Below, in pieces: positions 20,783 to 30,092 of a stretch of DNA of 64,000 nucleotides. The position numbers and the translations under genes were made by a program. Numbering within the stretch: position 1 is the stretch's first letter; each line of letters opens with the position of its first letter. The stretch spans positions 1-64,000 of the forward strand of contig CANGTQ010000001.1 of NCBI GenBank assembly GCA_947456955.1, given 5' to 3'. The notes under the pieces are model-generated. The model was not told the DNA's origin and ran no database searches. It was given only the letters and a program-made list of their open reading frames with translations. The DNA is from Flavobacteriaceae bacterium (GTDB lineage: Bacteria; Bacteroidota; Bacteroidia; Flavobacteriales; Flavobacteriaceae).

Positions 20783-21532
20783 TTAATATTTTCCATTCAA
20801 CAATTCCCCTCCAATAGCTGATTTTGCTTCGATGCCTAATTTCTTCATCATTTCATAAGTAGTACAAACGGCTGCCGAAGTGACAGGAATCCCACATTCT
20901 GCTTGTATCAAATCGATAGCTTCCAATGATGGCATTTGCACACAAGCCGATACAACTAAAACATCTACATCGGTTAAGTCTAATTGTTTGTAGATTTCCA
21001 ACAAGTTCATTGGATTTTGAGCGGCAACTTCTAAGTTATCCGGAATTTCTAGCGCAATACTTTCTTTTACTTTGATCCCTTGGTGTTCAATATAATCAAC
21101 CACCATATCCGTTAACGGACGCATATACGGTGTAATGATTGAAATTTGTTTGGCCCCTAGTACTTTCAATCCATTAATCAATGCGCCTGCTGAAGTTACA
21201 ATAGGAGTAGGGAAGTCATTGGCAATGGTTTCTTGATGCAGATTCACTTCCGAAACGCAATGATAGCCTCTTCCCATGCTCATAATAGCCACCAAACATG
21301 CATAACCCATTACATCTACATGCGCATCAGATAATTCCTGAGCACATTTCAAACTCATGGCATCCATGGCTTTGAGTTCTTCTTTGGTTACCTTCTTCAT
21401 GCGCATTCTACTGCTGTGAAACGTAAAACGCTCGGGCAATATAGTTTCTCTGGCTCTAAAGATGGCAGGTATTTCTGTTTCCATCGTTACATTGGAAGAC
21501 GGAACTATTTGTCCAATTCTAAATTTTCTCAT
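20783..21532 (-). CDS. Maleate cis-trans isomerase (Asp/Glu racemase superfamily)
   Basis: IGQIVPSSNVTMETEIPAI; catalytic Cys contexts DVMGYACLVAIMSMG and VLVVSACVQMPSL. Confidence 0.85.
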   Translation of the reverse strand: MRKFRIGQIVPSSNVTMETEIPAIFRARETILPERFTFHSSRMRMKKVTKEELKAMDAMSLKCAQELSDAHVDVMGYACLVAIMSMGRGYHCVSEVNLHQETIANDFPTPIVTSAGALINGLKVLGAKQISIITPYMRPLTDMVVDYIEHQGIKVKESIALEIPDNLEVAAQNPMNLLEIYKQLDLTDVDVLVVSACVQMPSLEAIDLIQAECGIPVTSAAVCTTYEMMKKLGIEAKSAIGGELLNGKY

Positions 21533-22458
21533 ATATTATCATGCATTGAATCCCAAAAATCACTATCTAATTTTTTAATTTCAATTGTTTTTTCAGTTTG
21601 CATTCCTAAATTAAAATCGTAGATATATTGAGCTAATTTTTCTCCGTTAATTAATACAATTTTAGTTGATGAATTTAAACTATTTACATAATCATATGCA
21701 CCTTTGGTAAAATTTGAAGTAGTGATGAAAACTCCTTTATCTGATTGTGCAACAGCCAAAGCACCTACAAATTTTTGAATATCTTCTCTAGGAACATTAT
21801 TATCTATATTATATCTTTTTGCTTGAATATTAATTCTACCAAAACCAAGTATATCTTCTTTAATTATTCCGTCAATACCCTTATCATTTGAATATTGAGT
21901 TACTGTACCTGAGTTTTCAATTTCACCGCCATATCCCATTTTTTGCAAAAGTAGAACTACTAGTTTTTCAAATTCTCTTGGGTTTTTACTTAATATAGTA
22001 TCTATGATTTCTCTATATACTGATTTTGTTATACCTTGAAATGAAATATACAATGCTTCTTCCGGTGTTAAATCTTCTGTTATTTCATTTGGAGATTCTT
22101 TTATATCATTATCACCCTTCTTTTTTCTTGTTATTTCTCTTACATCAATTTTTTCAGCAATAAACTTTTTGAAATCTAAATTTGAAGACAATACTTTTAT
22201 TCCCTCATCATTTATTTTATAGATTCCTCTTTTTGGTTTTTGAACTAATCCTGCCATATTTAAATAACTAAGTGCCCAATTTATTCTGTCAACAAAAACA
22301 GGTCCATTTCCAGAATCATACATTAATGAAATTTGTTCATCTGTAAGATGAAAAATTTTCCCCAAAGGCACTTCCATATCTTTAGCTTTCCATTCATTAC
22401 CATCGCTTAACAATTTTAAAGCTGGTAATTGTATTTCATCATATTTTGGTAATTTCAT
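21529..22458 (-). CDS. Mrr-type restriction endonuclease (Mrr_N + Mrr_cat)
   Basis: N-terminal wHTH (YDEIQLPALKLLSDGNEWKAKDMEVPLGKIFHLTDEQ) and nuclease core FEKLVVLLLQKMGYGG...GIDGIIKEDILGFGRINIQAKRY...QKFVGALA. Confidence 0.9.
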   Translation of the reverse strand: MKLPKYDEIQLPALKLLSDGNEWKAKDMEVPLGKIFHLTDEQISLMYDSGNGPVFVDRINWALSYLNMAGLVQKPKRGIYKINDEGIKVLSSNLDFKKFIAEKIDVREITRKKKGDNDIKESPNEITEDLTPEEALYISFQGITKSVYREIIDTILSKNPREFEKLVVLLLQKMGYGGEIENSGTVTQYSNDKGIDGIIKEDILGFGRINIQAKRYNIDNNVPREDIQKFVGALAVAQSDKGVFITTSNFTKGAYDYVNSLNSSTKIVLINGEKLAQYIYDFNLGMQTEKTIEIKKLDSDFWDSMHDNI

Positions 22459-22468
22459 AATATATATT

Positions 22469-23380
22469 TTAAATCTCTTTAACCGTATTCACGATTGTTC
22501 CAATTCCTTCTACAGTAGCTTCAACCACATCACCATCGTGCAACCATTCTTGTGGATTTCTTCCTGCGCCAACGCCAGCTGGTGTTCCTGTAGCAATGAT
22601 ATCGCCAGGTTCTAATGTAAACACAATGCTTAAATCTTCAATTAAATCGTTTATCTTAAATAAGAGAAATTTAGTATTAGAGTTTTGCTTTTCAACCCCA
22701 TTTACTTTTAATGACAGATTCAAATTATGTGGGTTTTCTATTTCGTCTTTGGTCACTAAAATTGGTCCCATTGGAGCAAAAGTATCTTGTCCTTTAGAAA
22801 CTATCCATTGGCCTTCTCTACGGCAATCACGCGCTGAAATGTCATTGATTACTGTATAACCAAATACATAGTCCATCGCATTGACTTTGGGAACGTATTT
22901 TCCTTTTTTTCCAATTACAACAGCTAATTCCACTTCCCAATCTAATTGACTTGTAAGTTTGGTGTTTTTGATAATGTCTGTATTGGTAGCAGTAACCGTT
23001 GTTGGTGGTTTTGAAAAAATAATTGGTTTTTGAGGTAATTTTCCAGTGGTGTCTAAGGTTCGAGCACTTTCGGCAACGTGTTCAGTATAATTTAGTCCAA
23101 TTCCAATAATGTTTTTTCTAGGTTTTGGAATAGGAGCAAGGAAAATTACTTCATCCATTTCATAAGCGATTTCTTCGAGGAATGCAGGTTCTGTTTCGGC
23201 TAACATATCATTGAGTTCTTCCACCAATTCAAATCCCATATCAATCAATTCGAGCATTGTGGACGGTAATGGGAAATTAGATATTTCACCAAAATCTTCC
23301 ATATCGATGACTTGATTATTGTGAATGAATCCGAGTCGTGGTTCGTAATTTTCCTTTAATGTATAGGTAAGTAATTTCAT
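22469..23380 (-). CDS. Fumarylacetoacetate hydrolase family protein (probable maleylpyruvate/fumarylpyruvate hydrolase)
   Basis: NIIGIGLNYTEHVAES...KPIIFSKPPTT...DWEVELAVVIGKKGK...GDIIATGTPAGVGAGR. Confidence 0.9.
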   Translation of the reverse strand: MKLLTYTLKENYEPRLGFIHNNQVIDMEDFGEISNFPLPSTMLELIDMGFELVEELNDMLAETEPAFLEEIAYEMDEVIFLAPIPKPRKNIIGIGLNYTEHVAESARTLDTTGKLPQKPIIFSKPPTTVTATNTDIIKNTKLTSQLDWEVELAVVIGKKGKYVPKVNAMDYVFGYTVINDISARDCRREGQWIVSKGQDTFAPMGPILVTKDEIENPHNLNLSLKVNGVEKQNSNTKFLLFKINDLIEDLSIVFTLEPGDIIATGTPAGVGAGRNPQEWLHDGDVVEATVEGIGTIVNTVKEI

Positions 23381-23457
23381 TTTTATAGATTTAAACCATT
23401 AAGGTATTAAGGTTCATTAAGTTTTTTTGAAATTGATTTTTGAAATTGTTATTGCAA

Positions 23458-24555
23458 TTAATACCCGTTATTTTCTTCAAATTCTCTTTCTTGATACAAT
23501 CCCAGTTTTTCAATTACTGGCAAATCATTAAAGTTGAATAAGCTAGCATCTTCTGTATCAGAAAGATTATGATGCTCGTGCCATGCCCACGAAGGCACGC
23601 AGAAAATATCTCTTTCTTTCCAGTCAAATCGTTTACCATTAATGATAGAATACCCTTTTCCTTTGACACATTGATAAACGAAAGAACCGGTGTGTTTGTG
23701 TGCTTTTCCTTTGAAACCAGCTGGTAACAATTGAATTGAAGCACTCATGGTTTGCATTACATGTCCACCAGTTAACGGATTGGAATATTGCATAAGTAAG
23801 CCATCAAATAAATTGACTTTATTCACTTTAAGAGCTTCTAATAGGGCTGGATAAACGTTCTTCCAAGAATATTTAAACAAAGGTGAATAAGGTTTGTCCC
23901 AAGTTTTATCTGCTGGAATCAATCCAGCGCAACCATAGGTTATTGGTGAAAAATTGACTTCGTTTATCAAAGGTTGTTTGCCATCATAAACGGCATAATC
24001 ATTGGCTTCTAAAGCATTTACCAATGGAATATCCAAACCGTCTTGCCAAATGCAGGTTTTGCCATTAGCATCAACGCCATGTTCGTGCCATGTTGAATTG
24101 GGTGTAATCACAAAATCATTGACTTCGAAGGTAATTTTGTTTCCATCAACAACAGTGTAGCCACCTTCACCTTCCATAATAAAACGCAGAGCCGAAGCCT
24201 TGTGTCGGTGTGCCGAAGTGCTTTCACCCGGACGTGTTACTTGTATTCCGGTATACAGCCATCCTACAGCGGCCGATACATCTTTACGTTTGTCATTCAC
24301 TAAATATACTACTCTTCGTCCTGCCTGTTCAGGTGTAACTAATTCCGATGATTTTAAAACCAAGCTGCGTAAATCTTCATATTTCCATAGCATTGGAACA
24401 GAGGAACTTCTTGGTTCCCATGGCTCAATGTCGTTAGCAACAGTCCATAAGGCACCAGCTCCAAGTGCTTCCAATTCTTTATAATACGCTTCGAGTTCGG
24501 GTGAATCCTGAACTCTTGCTCTTCCTATTTGGTCGTCTGAATAATTCTCGTTCAT
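23458..24555 (-). CDS. Gentisate 1,2-dioxygenase-like bicupin
   Basis: ALWTVANDIEPWEPRSSSVPMLWKYEDLR; cupins HRHKASALRFIMEGEGGYTVVDG and HKHTGSFVYQCVKGKGYSIINGKRFDWKERDIFCVPSWAWHEHHN. Confidence 0.88.
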   Translation of the reverse strand: MNENYSDDQIGRARVQDSPELEAYYKELEALGAGALWTVANDIEPWEPRSSSVPMLWKYEDLRSLVLKSSELVTPEQAGRRVVYLVNDKRKDVSAAVGWLYTGIQVTRPGESTSAHRHKASALRFIMEGEGGYTVVDGNKITFEVNDFVITPNSTWHEHGVDANGKTCIWQDGLDIPLVNALEANDYAVYDGKQPLINEVNFSPITYGCAGLIPADKTWDKPYSPLFKYSWKNVYPALLEALKVNKVNLFDGLLMQYSNPLTGGHVMQTMSASIQLLPAGFKGKAHKHTGSFVYQCVKGKGYSIINGKRFDWKERDIFCVPSWAWHEHHNLSDTEDASLFNFNDLPVIEKLGLYQEREFEENNGY

Positions 24556-24568
24556 ATTACAAATATTT

Positions 24569-24632
24569 ATTTAACCATTAAGGCATTAAGTTTCATTAAG
24601 TCTTAATTTTCTTAATAGCTTAATGGTTTAAT
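24569..24632. repeat. Degenerate CTTAATG/CATTAAG 7-10 bp periodic spacer between nitrilase and gentisate dioxygenase genes
   Basis: taaccattaaggcattaagtttcattaagtcttaattttcttaatagcttaatggttta; ends also form an inverted repeat. Confidence 0.85.
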
Positions 24633-25614
24633 TTCTTTTTTTGTTAAATTCTTCGTGATTGTCTATAAAAGTAATGTTTTTAGTTGGTGCGGTATTGACA
24701 CGTAAATCAAAAATATCAAAACGATTATAATGACCTAGAATGTCATGCATTTGTTTTGGTTGTATGCATTTTTCCAAATCGATATCGGCGTAAATAATCC
24801 CTTCCTCATCAATTAGTGGTTCACCTATCACAGCACCATTCGGACCAATAAATCCGGAGAAAGCTGAGTTTTTTCGGGTAAGTAATTCATCTACATTAGG
24901 AACATCAGCTCGTAAAGCATCTTTTATTTCCTGTGAAATCGTTGAACATGAAACTATAGTAAATAATTTTCCTTCAAACGAATGTGCTGCTGCCCGAATC
25001 TTAATCGCTTCCGCCATATTATAATCGGGTGGGGCAACAGGCAATGAAATATAATTGGCGATGTGAATTAATTCGCCTTGCGATAGCAACGTGAAACGCG
25101 CTAAAGTATTGGTATTTTCGCCACAAGCCAAAGTACCTATTGGTCCAACTTCGGTATCATAGACTTTCAAAGAAGAACCATCTCCAGAAGTCCAAGTTAG
25201 TTTCTCTGCCCATGTTGGGACTAACTTTCGGTGTTTTCCAATAAGATTACCGAGATTATCTATAATGAGATTGGTGTTGTATATTTCTCCATAACTAGTA
25301 CCACGTTCGTTAATTCCAATAACAATGTGAATGTTGTTATCTTTCGCTGCCTTAAACAATGGCTTTATAGATTCATCAGTAACAGCAACTGAGTTTTTAT
25401 ATAATTGCTCATACCATTTACTACCTTGTACTGGTGTCATAATCCAGTTCCAATAAGGATAACCGGCTACGAAAACTTCAGGGAAGGCAATAAGTTGTGC
25501 GCCATTATTACTAGCTTCTTTTACAAAAGAAATCGCTTTGGCTATTGTTTTTTCTACATCAAGAAAAACGGGTGAGGTTTGTACGGTGGCTGCTTTGAAT
25601 TTTTTGAAATCCAT
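24628..25614 (-). CDS. Nitrilase-family carbon-nitrogen hydrolase
   Basis: KAATVQTSPVFLDVEKTI; FPEVFVAGYPYWNW (Glu); RKLVPTWAEKLTW (Lys); GTLACGENTNTLARF (Cys). Confidence 0.88.
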   Translation of the reverse strand: MDFKKFKAATVQTSPVFLDVEKTIAKAISFVKEASNNGAQLIAFPEVFVAGYPYWNWIMTPVQGSKWYEQLYKNSVAVTDESIKPLFKAAKDNNIHIVIGINERGTSYGEIYNTNLIIDNLGNLIGKHRKLVPTWAEKLTWTSGDGSSLKVYDTEVGPIGTLACGENTNTLARFTLLSQGELIHIANYISLPVAPPDYNMAEAIKIRAAAHSFEGKLFTIVSCSTISQEIKDALRADVPNVDELLTRKNSAFSGFIGPNGAVIGEPLIDEEGIIYADIDLEKCIQPKQMHDILGHYNRFDIFDLRVNTAPTKNITFIDNHEEFNKKRN

Positions 25615-25620
25615 TTTGAT

Positions 25621-25656
25621 TAAGGAATTAGAAATTAGGAATTAGGAATTTCGAAA
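25621..25656. repeat. (GGAATTA)n heptamer-like repeat overlapping thioesterase stop, abutting nitrilase start
   Basis: taaggaattagaaattaggaattaggaatttcgaa; encodes C-terminal ...FLIPNF* of the upstream gene. Confidence 0.9.
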
Positions 25657-26056
25657 TCTTCTCTTTCATGGTGTCATTGAAAGCTTCCGCTTTAATGTTA
25701 CCTCTGTCATCTGAAATGCCAACATTTACCAATGTTACTTCTCCTTCTAAACAAGTTTGATCATTTTCATTCTCAAATCTGAAACCACAATGAACAGAAG
25801 CGCCTCCCAGTTTAATTACCCATAGTTTTTTGGTTAACATTTCTCCTAATCGTGCTGGTTGTTTGAATTGTACTTTCAAATCAACCGTTGGTATTCCGTT
25901 TGTCTCGTGTATTTTTGAAAATGGTCTATCGAGGGCTTCTTCAAACCAATCTTCGACTAAATCATTTAGCATTTCCAGAAAACGCGGATAGAAGACTATA
26001 CCAGCGTAATCGACGTGTTTGAAACGTATTTTTTCTTGTTTTGTAAATTGACTCAT
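25628..26056 (-). CDS. Hotdog-fold acyl-CoA thioesterase (4-hydroxybenzoyl-CoA thioesterase family); probable start 26056
   Basis: MSQFTKQEKIRFKHVDYAGIVFYPRFLEMLNDLVEDWFEE, the characteristic D-Y-A-G-I-V-Y/F-P motif. Confidence 0.88.
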   Translation of the reverse strand: MSQFTKQEKIRFKHVDYAGIVFYPRFLEMLNDLVEDWFEEALDRPFSKIHETNGIPTVDLKVQFKQPARLGEMLTKKLWVIKLGGASVHCGFRFENENDQTCLEGEVTLVNVGISDDRGNIKAEAFNDTMKEKISKFLIPNF

Positions 26057-26148
26057 TTTGTTTTTAAATAATTTATGAGATTCCTCCATACGTCGGAATG
26101 ACAAGATTGTGTATATTTTACAGTTAATTACTTTTCATTATTTAATTT

Positions 26149-27768
26149 TCACTTCAACTTAAACCGTTGTATTTTTCCAGTCTCTGTTTTAGGCAAAGCT
26201 TCAGTAAAATTTATTACTCTTGGATATTTATATGGTGCAGCTACTTCCTTGAACCAATGTTGAATATGGTTCTTCATATTATCTGTAGCTTTACTTTTAT
26301 CTTTCAATACGATGTGGGCGCAAACTAACATTCCGCGTTCCTCATCTGGCAGACCAACTACGGCACATTCCAACACATCTTCATGTGTTAATAGTACACT
26401 TTCTACCTCGACCGCACCTATGTTATATCCAGAAGAAATAATCATATCATCACCACGAGCTACAAACCAAAAATAACCCTCTTCATCTTGGCGAAAAATA
26501 TCACCGGTAGAATTCCAGCCGTTTACGACATATTCTTTTTGCTTTTCAATCCGATTCAAATATTTACAACCAGTGATGCCTCGAACAACTAATCTTCCTG
26601 GTTCGTTTGTTGGAACTTGATTTCCATTGTTATCAATAACTTTAGCTTCATAGCCAGTAATAGCAACACCAGTGGCGCCAGGCTTCATATTTTTTTCATT
26701 AGACGATATAAAGATATGCAACATTTCGGTTGCGCCAATACCGTCAATTATTTTTAGTCCTGTTGCATCATACCAATCCTGCCATACTTTTAACGGCAAG
26801 TTTTCGCCTGCTGAAACACATTTACGTAAACTGGATATATCAAATTCGTTTACCTTGGTTGTAATGATTCTCCAAGCCGTTGGAGCTGTAAAGCAAATCG
26901 TTATTTTATGTTCTTCAATTGCTTTTAGAAGTGAATCAGGCGAAGGTTTTTCGATTAAAAAGGTGGAAGCTCCAAAATACATTGGGAACAACACCAATCC
27001 GCCTAAACCAAAAGTAAAGCCTAATGGTGGACTTCCAGTGAAAATATCGTCAGCGGTTGGTTGTAATGAATATTTTGGGAATGCTTCGCAAATGTTCAAA
27101 ATATCTTTATGAAAGTGTGCCGTCATTTTGGGTAACCCCGTTGTTCCTGAGGTGAATCCGATTAAGGCAACTGCATCTGATTTGGAATTATAATTATCAA
27201 ATGTTTTTGGTTTTGAAGCCATCAATTCTTCTAATTGCGAATTGCCATAATAACAAATAGATTTTATAAAATCAGACTTTACTAATTGCATTTCTTCGGC
27301 TAAATCAATATCGCATAAGGCATGACTGATTTCGGCACAATCAATTATTGTTGTTAGTTCTTTGGAACGCAGTAACGGCATAGTTGCTACGACAATTCCA
27401 CCTGCTTTTAATATAGCAAACCAACAGGCAACCATCATGGGATTATTGGCAGACCTAATCAAAACTCGATTTCCGGTAACTAATCCCAAATCGTTTACTA
27501 AAACATGCGCAATTTGATTCGACTTATCATATAAATCTTGATATGTCCATGTGGTTTCAAAAGTTCGTATGCAAATAGTATCACCGCGTCCTTCTCTTAT
27601 GTGTTGGTCCAAAAGCTGATCCACACAATTCAACATTTCCGGTCTTTTGAATTGTGGTAAATTCAAGAAAACATAGTCAGGCTGCAAGTCGAGATTTGGT
27701 AAATTGTCGTAAGCGAAATTGTCTGCGTAATTTTTCATTTTTGAAGTAGCTGAGTTCCTAAGTGACAA
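26149..27768 (-). CDS. Benzoate/salicylate/anthranilate-CoA ligase family (AMP-binding); likely start M11 at 27738
   Basis: ALIGFTSGTTGLPKMTAHFHKD; DGIGATEMLHIF; NSTGDIFRQDEEGYFWFVARGDDMIISSGYNIGAVEVE; PKTETGKIQRF. Confidence 0.88.
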   Translation of the reverse strand: MSLRNSATSKMKNYADNFAYDNLPNLDLQPDYVFLNLPQFKRPEMLNCVDQLLDQHIREGRGDTICIRTFETTWTYQDLYDKSNQIAHVLVNDLGLVTGNRVLIRSANNPMMVACWFAILKAGGIVVATMPLLRSKELTTIIDCAEISHALCDIDLAEEMQLVKSDFIKSICYYGNSQLEELMASKPKTFDNYNSKSDAVALIGFTSGTTGLPKMTAHFHKDILNICEAFPKYSLQPTADDIFTGSPPLGFTFGLGGLVLFPMYFGASTFLIEKPSPDSLLKAIEEHKITICFTAPTAWRIITTKVNEFDISSLRKCVSAGENLPLKVWQDWYDATGLKIIDGIGATEMLHIFISSNEKNMKPGATGVAITGYEAKVIDNNGNQVPTNEPGRLVVRGITGCKYLNRIEKQKEYVVNGWNSTGDIFRQDEEGYFWFVARGDDMIISSGYNIGAVEVESVLLTHEDVLECAVVGLPDEERGMLVCAHIVLKDKSKATDNMKNHIQHWFKEVAAPYKYPRVINFTEALPKTETGKIQRFKLK

Positions 27769-27781
27769 AGTAACAGAGTTT

Positions 27782-30076
27782 TTAATCTTTCTTATTACTT
27801 TTTGGTTTCAATGTTTTTTTCATTCCTTCAAGCTGCTTTCTTTCAGCAGCTTTTAACGGATACAAATGTGAGCTTCCCATTTTATATTGTTTTGGAATAT
27901 CAGTAGGTTCATATTGTTCGTATGCTTGGGCATTTCGAACAAAATTAGCGTCGGCTAATAAAGGTCGGCCAAGCGCTACTAAATCAGCTCTGCCATTTAA
28001 TATTATGGCATTGATTTGATCAATATCTTGAATATATCCCGCTGTAATAGTTGGAATGTGAATCGTATTTCTAACCAAATCTGAGAATGGTGTTTGCCAC
28101 ATTCTTCCTGTTTGTGGGTTTTGATCAGCCACAGTATTTCCAGTTGAAACATTGATGATGTCTACACCTGCATTTTTAAATGCTTCTGATATTTTTAATA
28201 CATCGTCTTCAGAAATTCCGTTTGCTGCCCAATCGGAAGCAGAAATCCGAACAGACATAGGTTTTTCTTTTGGAAATACACTTCGCATTTCGTTAAAAAC
28301 TCGTAACGGAAATTTCAATCGGTTTGCAATGCTACCACCAAATTCATCAGTTCTAATATTGGTTAAAGGTGATAGGAAAGAAGCTAATAAAAATCCATGA
28401 TGCGCTTGTAATTCAATTAGGTCAAAACCAGCTTCATCAGCATTTTGTGTTGCCTTAACGAATTGGGTTGTAATCAAATCCATATCAGCTAAAGTCATTT
28501 CACTTGGGGTAGAAAAATTTTCATTAAAAGCAATTGGAGATGCCGAAATCAATTCCCATGGATTTTCAATTGGTTCCGTTTCCCAAGGTTTTTTGGCAGC
28601 GCCTTTTCGACCCGAATGACCAAGCTGAATTCCGATTTTTGTTTGTGTAGTTGCATGAATAAAATCTGTTATTCTTTTCCAGTTAACTATTTGTTTTTTA
28701 GTATATATTCCGGTACAACCTAAAGTAATACGTCCTGTTTCTGAAACAGCAGTCATCTCCGTCAATATCAATCCAACGCCACCTGTTGCTCTACTTCCGT
28801 AATGCACCAAATGCCAATCATTAACTTCTCCGTTTTCGGCAGAATATTGTCCCATAGGTGCCATTACGACACGGTTGTGTAAAGTCATTTTACGCAGAGA
28901 ATAAGGCGTAAAAGCGGCAGATACTTCGACAGGCTCAGTGTGACAAAGTGTATTGAATTCTTTTAAAACTTTATCCGTAAACGATTTATCGCGTAAGCGT
29001 AAGTTTTCATAAGTAACTTTTTTGGCTCGAGTCATACAACCGAATGCAAACTGATAAAACGGATGTTGGTTGTTTCTATCCATATTTTCAAACCAATCGA
29101 GCGAAACCAAAGCAGCGTGCTGAATCATTTCAACCGTGTTTCTTCGGGTTTTGTCATATTGTTCAAAAGCTGCCTGTACATTGGTTGGATTAGCAATAAC
29201 AGCATCAGATAAACCGATGGCTGAATCCATTGCCAATTTAGTTCCCGAACCGATAGAGTAGTGGGCTGTGGCTTTGGCATCACCTAAAAGAACTATGTTG
29301 TTATGAAACCATTTTTCATTAGTAACATGTGGAAATTGACGCCAATGCGATTTGTTCGTGATTAAGCTGTGACCGTCTAATTCTTCTTTGAATATTTCAG
29401 ATATTTTGGCAATTGTATCTTCTTCGTTGGTAATTTCAAAACCATGTTTTTGCCAAGTTTCATCACTACATTCGAAAATCCAGGTGCTCATTCCAGATTC
29501 ATATTGATAGGTGTGTGCTGCGATGACACCGTGAGGCGTTGTTTTGAAAAAATAGGTAAAAGCATCAAGAGGTTTAGTAGAACCAAGCCAGACAAATCTG
29601 TTTTTCTTTAACGAAATTTTGGTTCCAAAGTTTTCTGCAAATTGTGTTCTGATTGCACTTCCAATTCCGTCACAAGCCACAATAATATCAGCATCTTGAA
29701 ATTGTTTTAAATTTTCAACATTTTGTTCAAAGTGAAGATTTACACCTTCCTCGGTACATCTTTGCTGTAATAATTGCAGTAATGTTTTTCGTGAACAACC
29801 GCAAAAACCATTACCGGCAATGCTTACCGTTTGTCCGTCGCGTGCAATAATGATATCGTCCCAATAGGCAAAATTACTTCTGATTAACTCGTAGGATTTT
29901 AAATCTCTCGAAAGAAATTCGCCCAAAGTCTCATCGGAAAATACAACTCCAAATCCAAAACTATCATCGGACTTGTTACGTTCATAAATATCAATTTGGC
30001 ATTCAGGCATTGCCTTCTTAGTTAGTATGGAAAAGTATAATCCCCCGGGACCGCCACCAATTACTGCTATTTTCAT
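27782..30076 (-). CDS. Bifunctional salicylyl-CoA 5-hydroxylase-like FAD monooxygenase / Old Yellow Enzyme fusion
   Basis: N-terminal FAD monooxygenase MKIAVIGGGPGGLYFSILTKKAMP...VLLGDAKATAHYSIGSGTKLA; C-terminal OYE RVVMAPMGQYSAENGEVNDWHLVHYGSRATGGVGLILTE...GIQLGHSGRKG...SFLSPLTNIRTDEFGGS. Confidence 0.9.
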   Translation of the reverse strand: MKIAVIGGGPGGLYFSILTKKAMPECQIDIYERNKSDDSFGFGVVFSDETLGEFLSRDLKSYELIRSNFAYWDDIIIARDGQTVSIAGNGFCGCSRKTLLQLLQQRCTEEGVNLHFEQNVENLKQFQDADIIVACDGIGSAIRTQFAENFGTKISLKKNRFVWLGSTKPLDAFTYFFKTTPHGVIAAHTYQYESGMSTWIFECSDETWQKHGFEITNEEDTIAKISEIFKEELDGHSLITNKSHWRQFPHVTNEKWFHNNIVLLGDAKATAHYSIGSGTKLAMDSAIGLSDAVIANPTNVQAAFEQYDKTRRNTVEMIQHAALVSLDWFENMDRNNQHPFYQFAFGCMTRAKKVTYENLRLRDKSFTDKVLKEFNTLCHTEPVEVSAAFTPYSLRKMTLHNRVVMAPMGQYSAENGEVNDWHLVHYGSRATGGVGLILTEMTAVSETGRITLGCTGIYTKKQIVNWKRITDFIHATTQTKIGIQLGHSGRKGAAKKPWETEPIENPWELISASPIAFNENFSTPSEMTLADMDLITTQFVKATQNADEAGFDLIELQAHHGFLLASFLSPLTNIRTDEFGGSIANRLKFPLRVFNEMRSVFPKEKPMSVRISASDWAANGISEDDVLKISEAFKNAGVDIINVSTGNTVADQNPQTGRMWQTPFSDLVRNTIHIPTITAGYIQDIDQINAIILNGRADLVALGRPLLADANFVRNAQAYEQYEPTDIPKQYKMGSSHLYPLKAAERKQLEGMKKTLKPKSNKKD

Positions 30077-30092
30077 TCTTTAATTGATAATT

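Noticed and set aside
26672-27112. 146-aa ORF antisense to the CoA ligase, and similar antisense ORFs opposite clpB, thrA, dnaK and rho
   Set aside because: Shadow ORFs of highly conserved genes; the sense strand explains the coding signal
27782-30076. FAD monooxygenase + OYE fusion as a novel architecture
   Set aside because: This fusion is already known (2-aminobenzoyl-CoA monooxygenase/reductase and salicylyl-CoA 5-hydroxylase-like proteins); only the repeat-derived linker is reported as unusual
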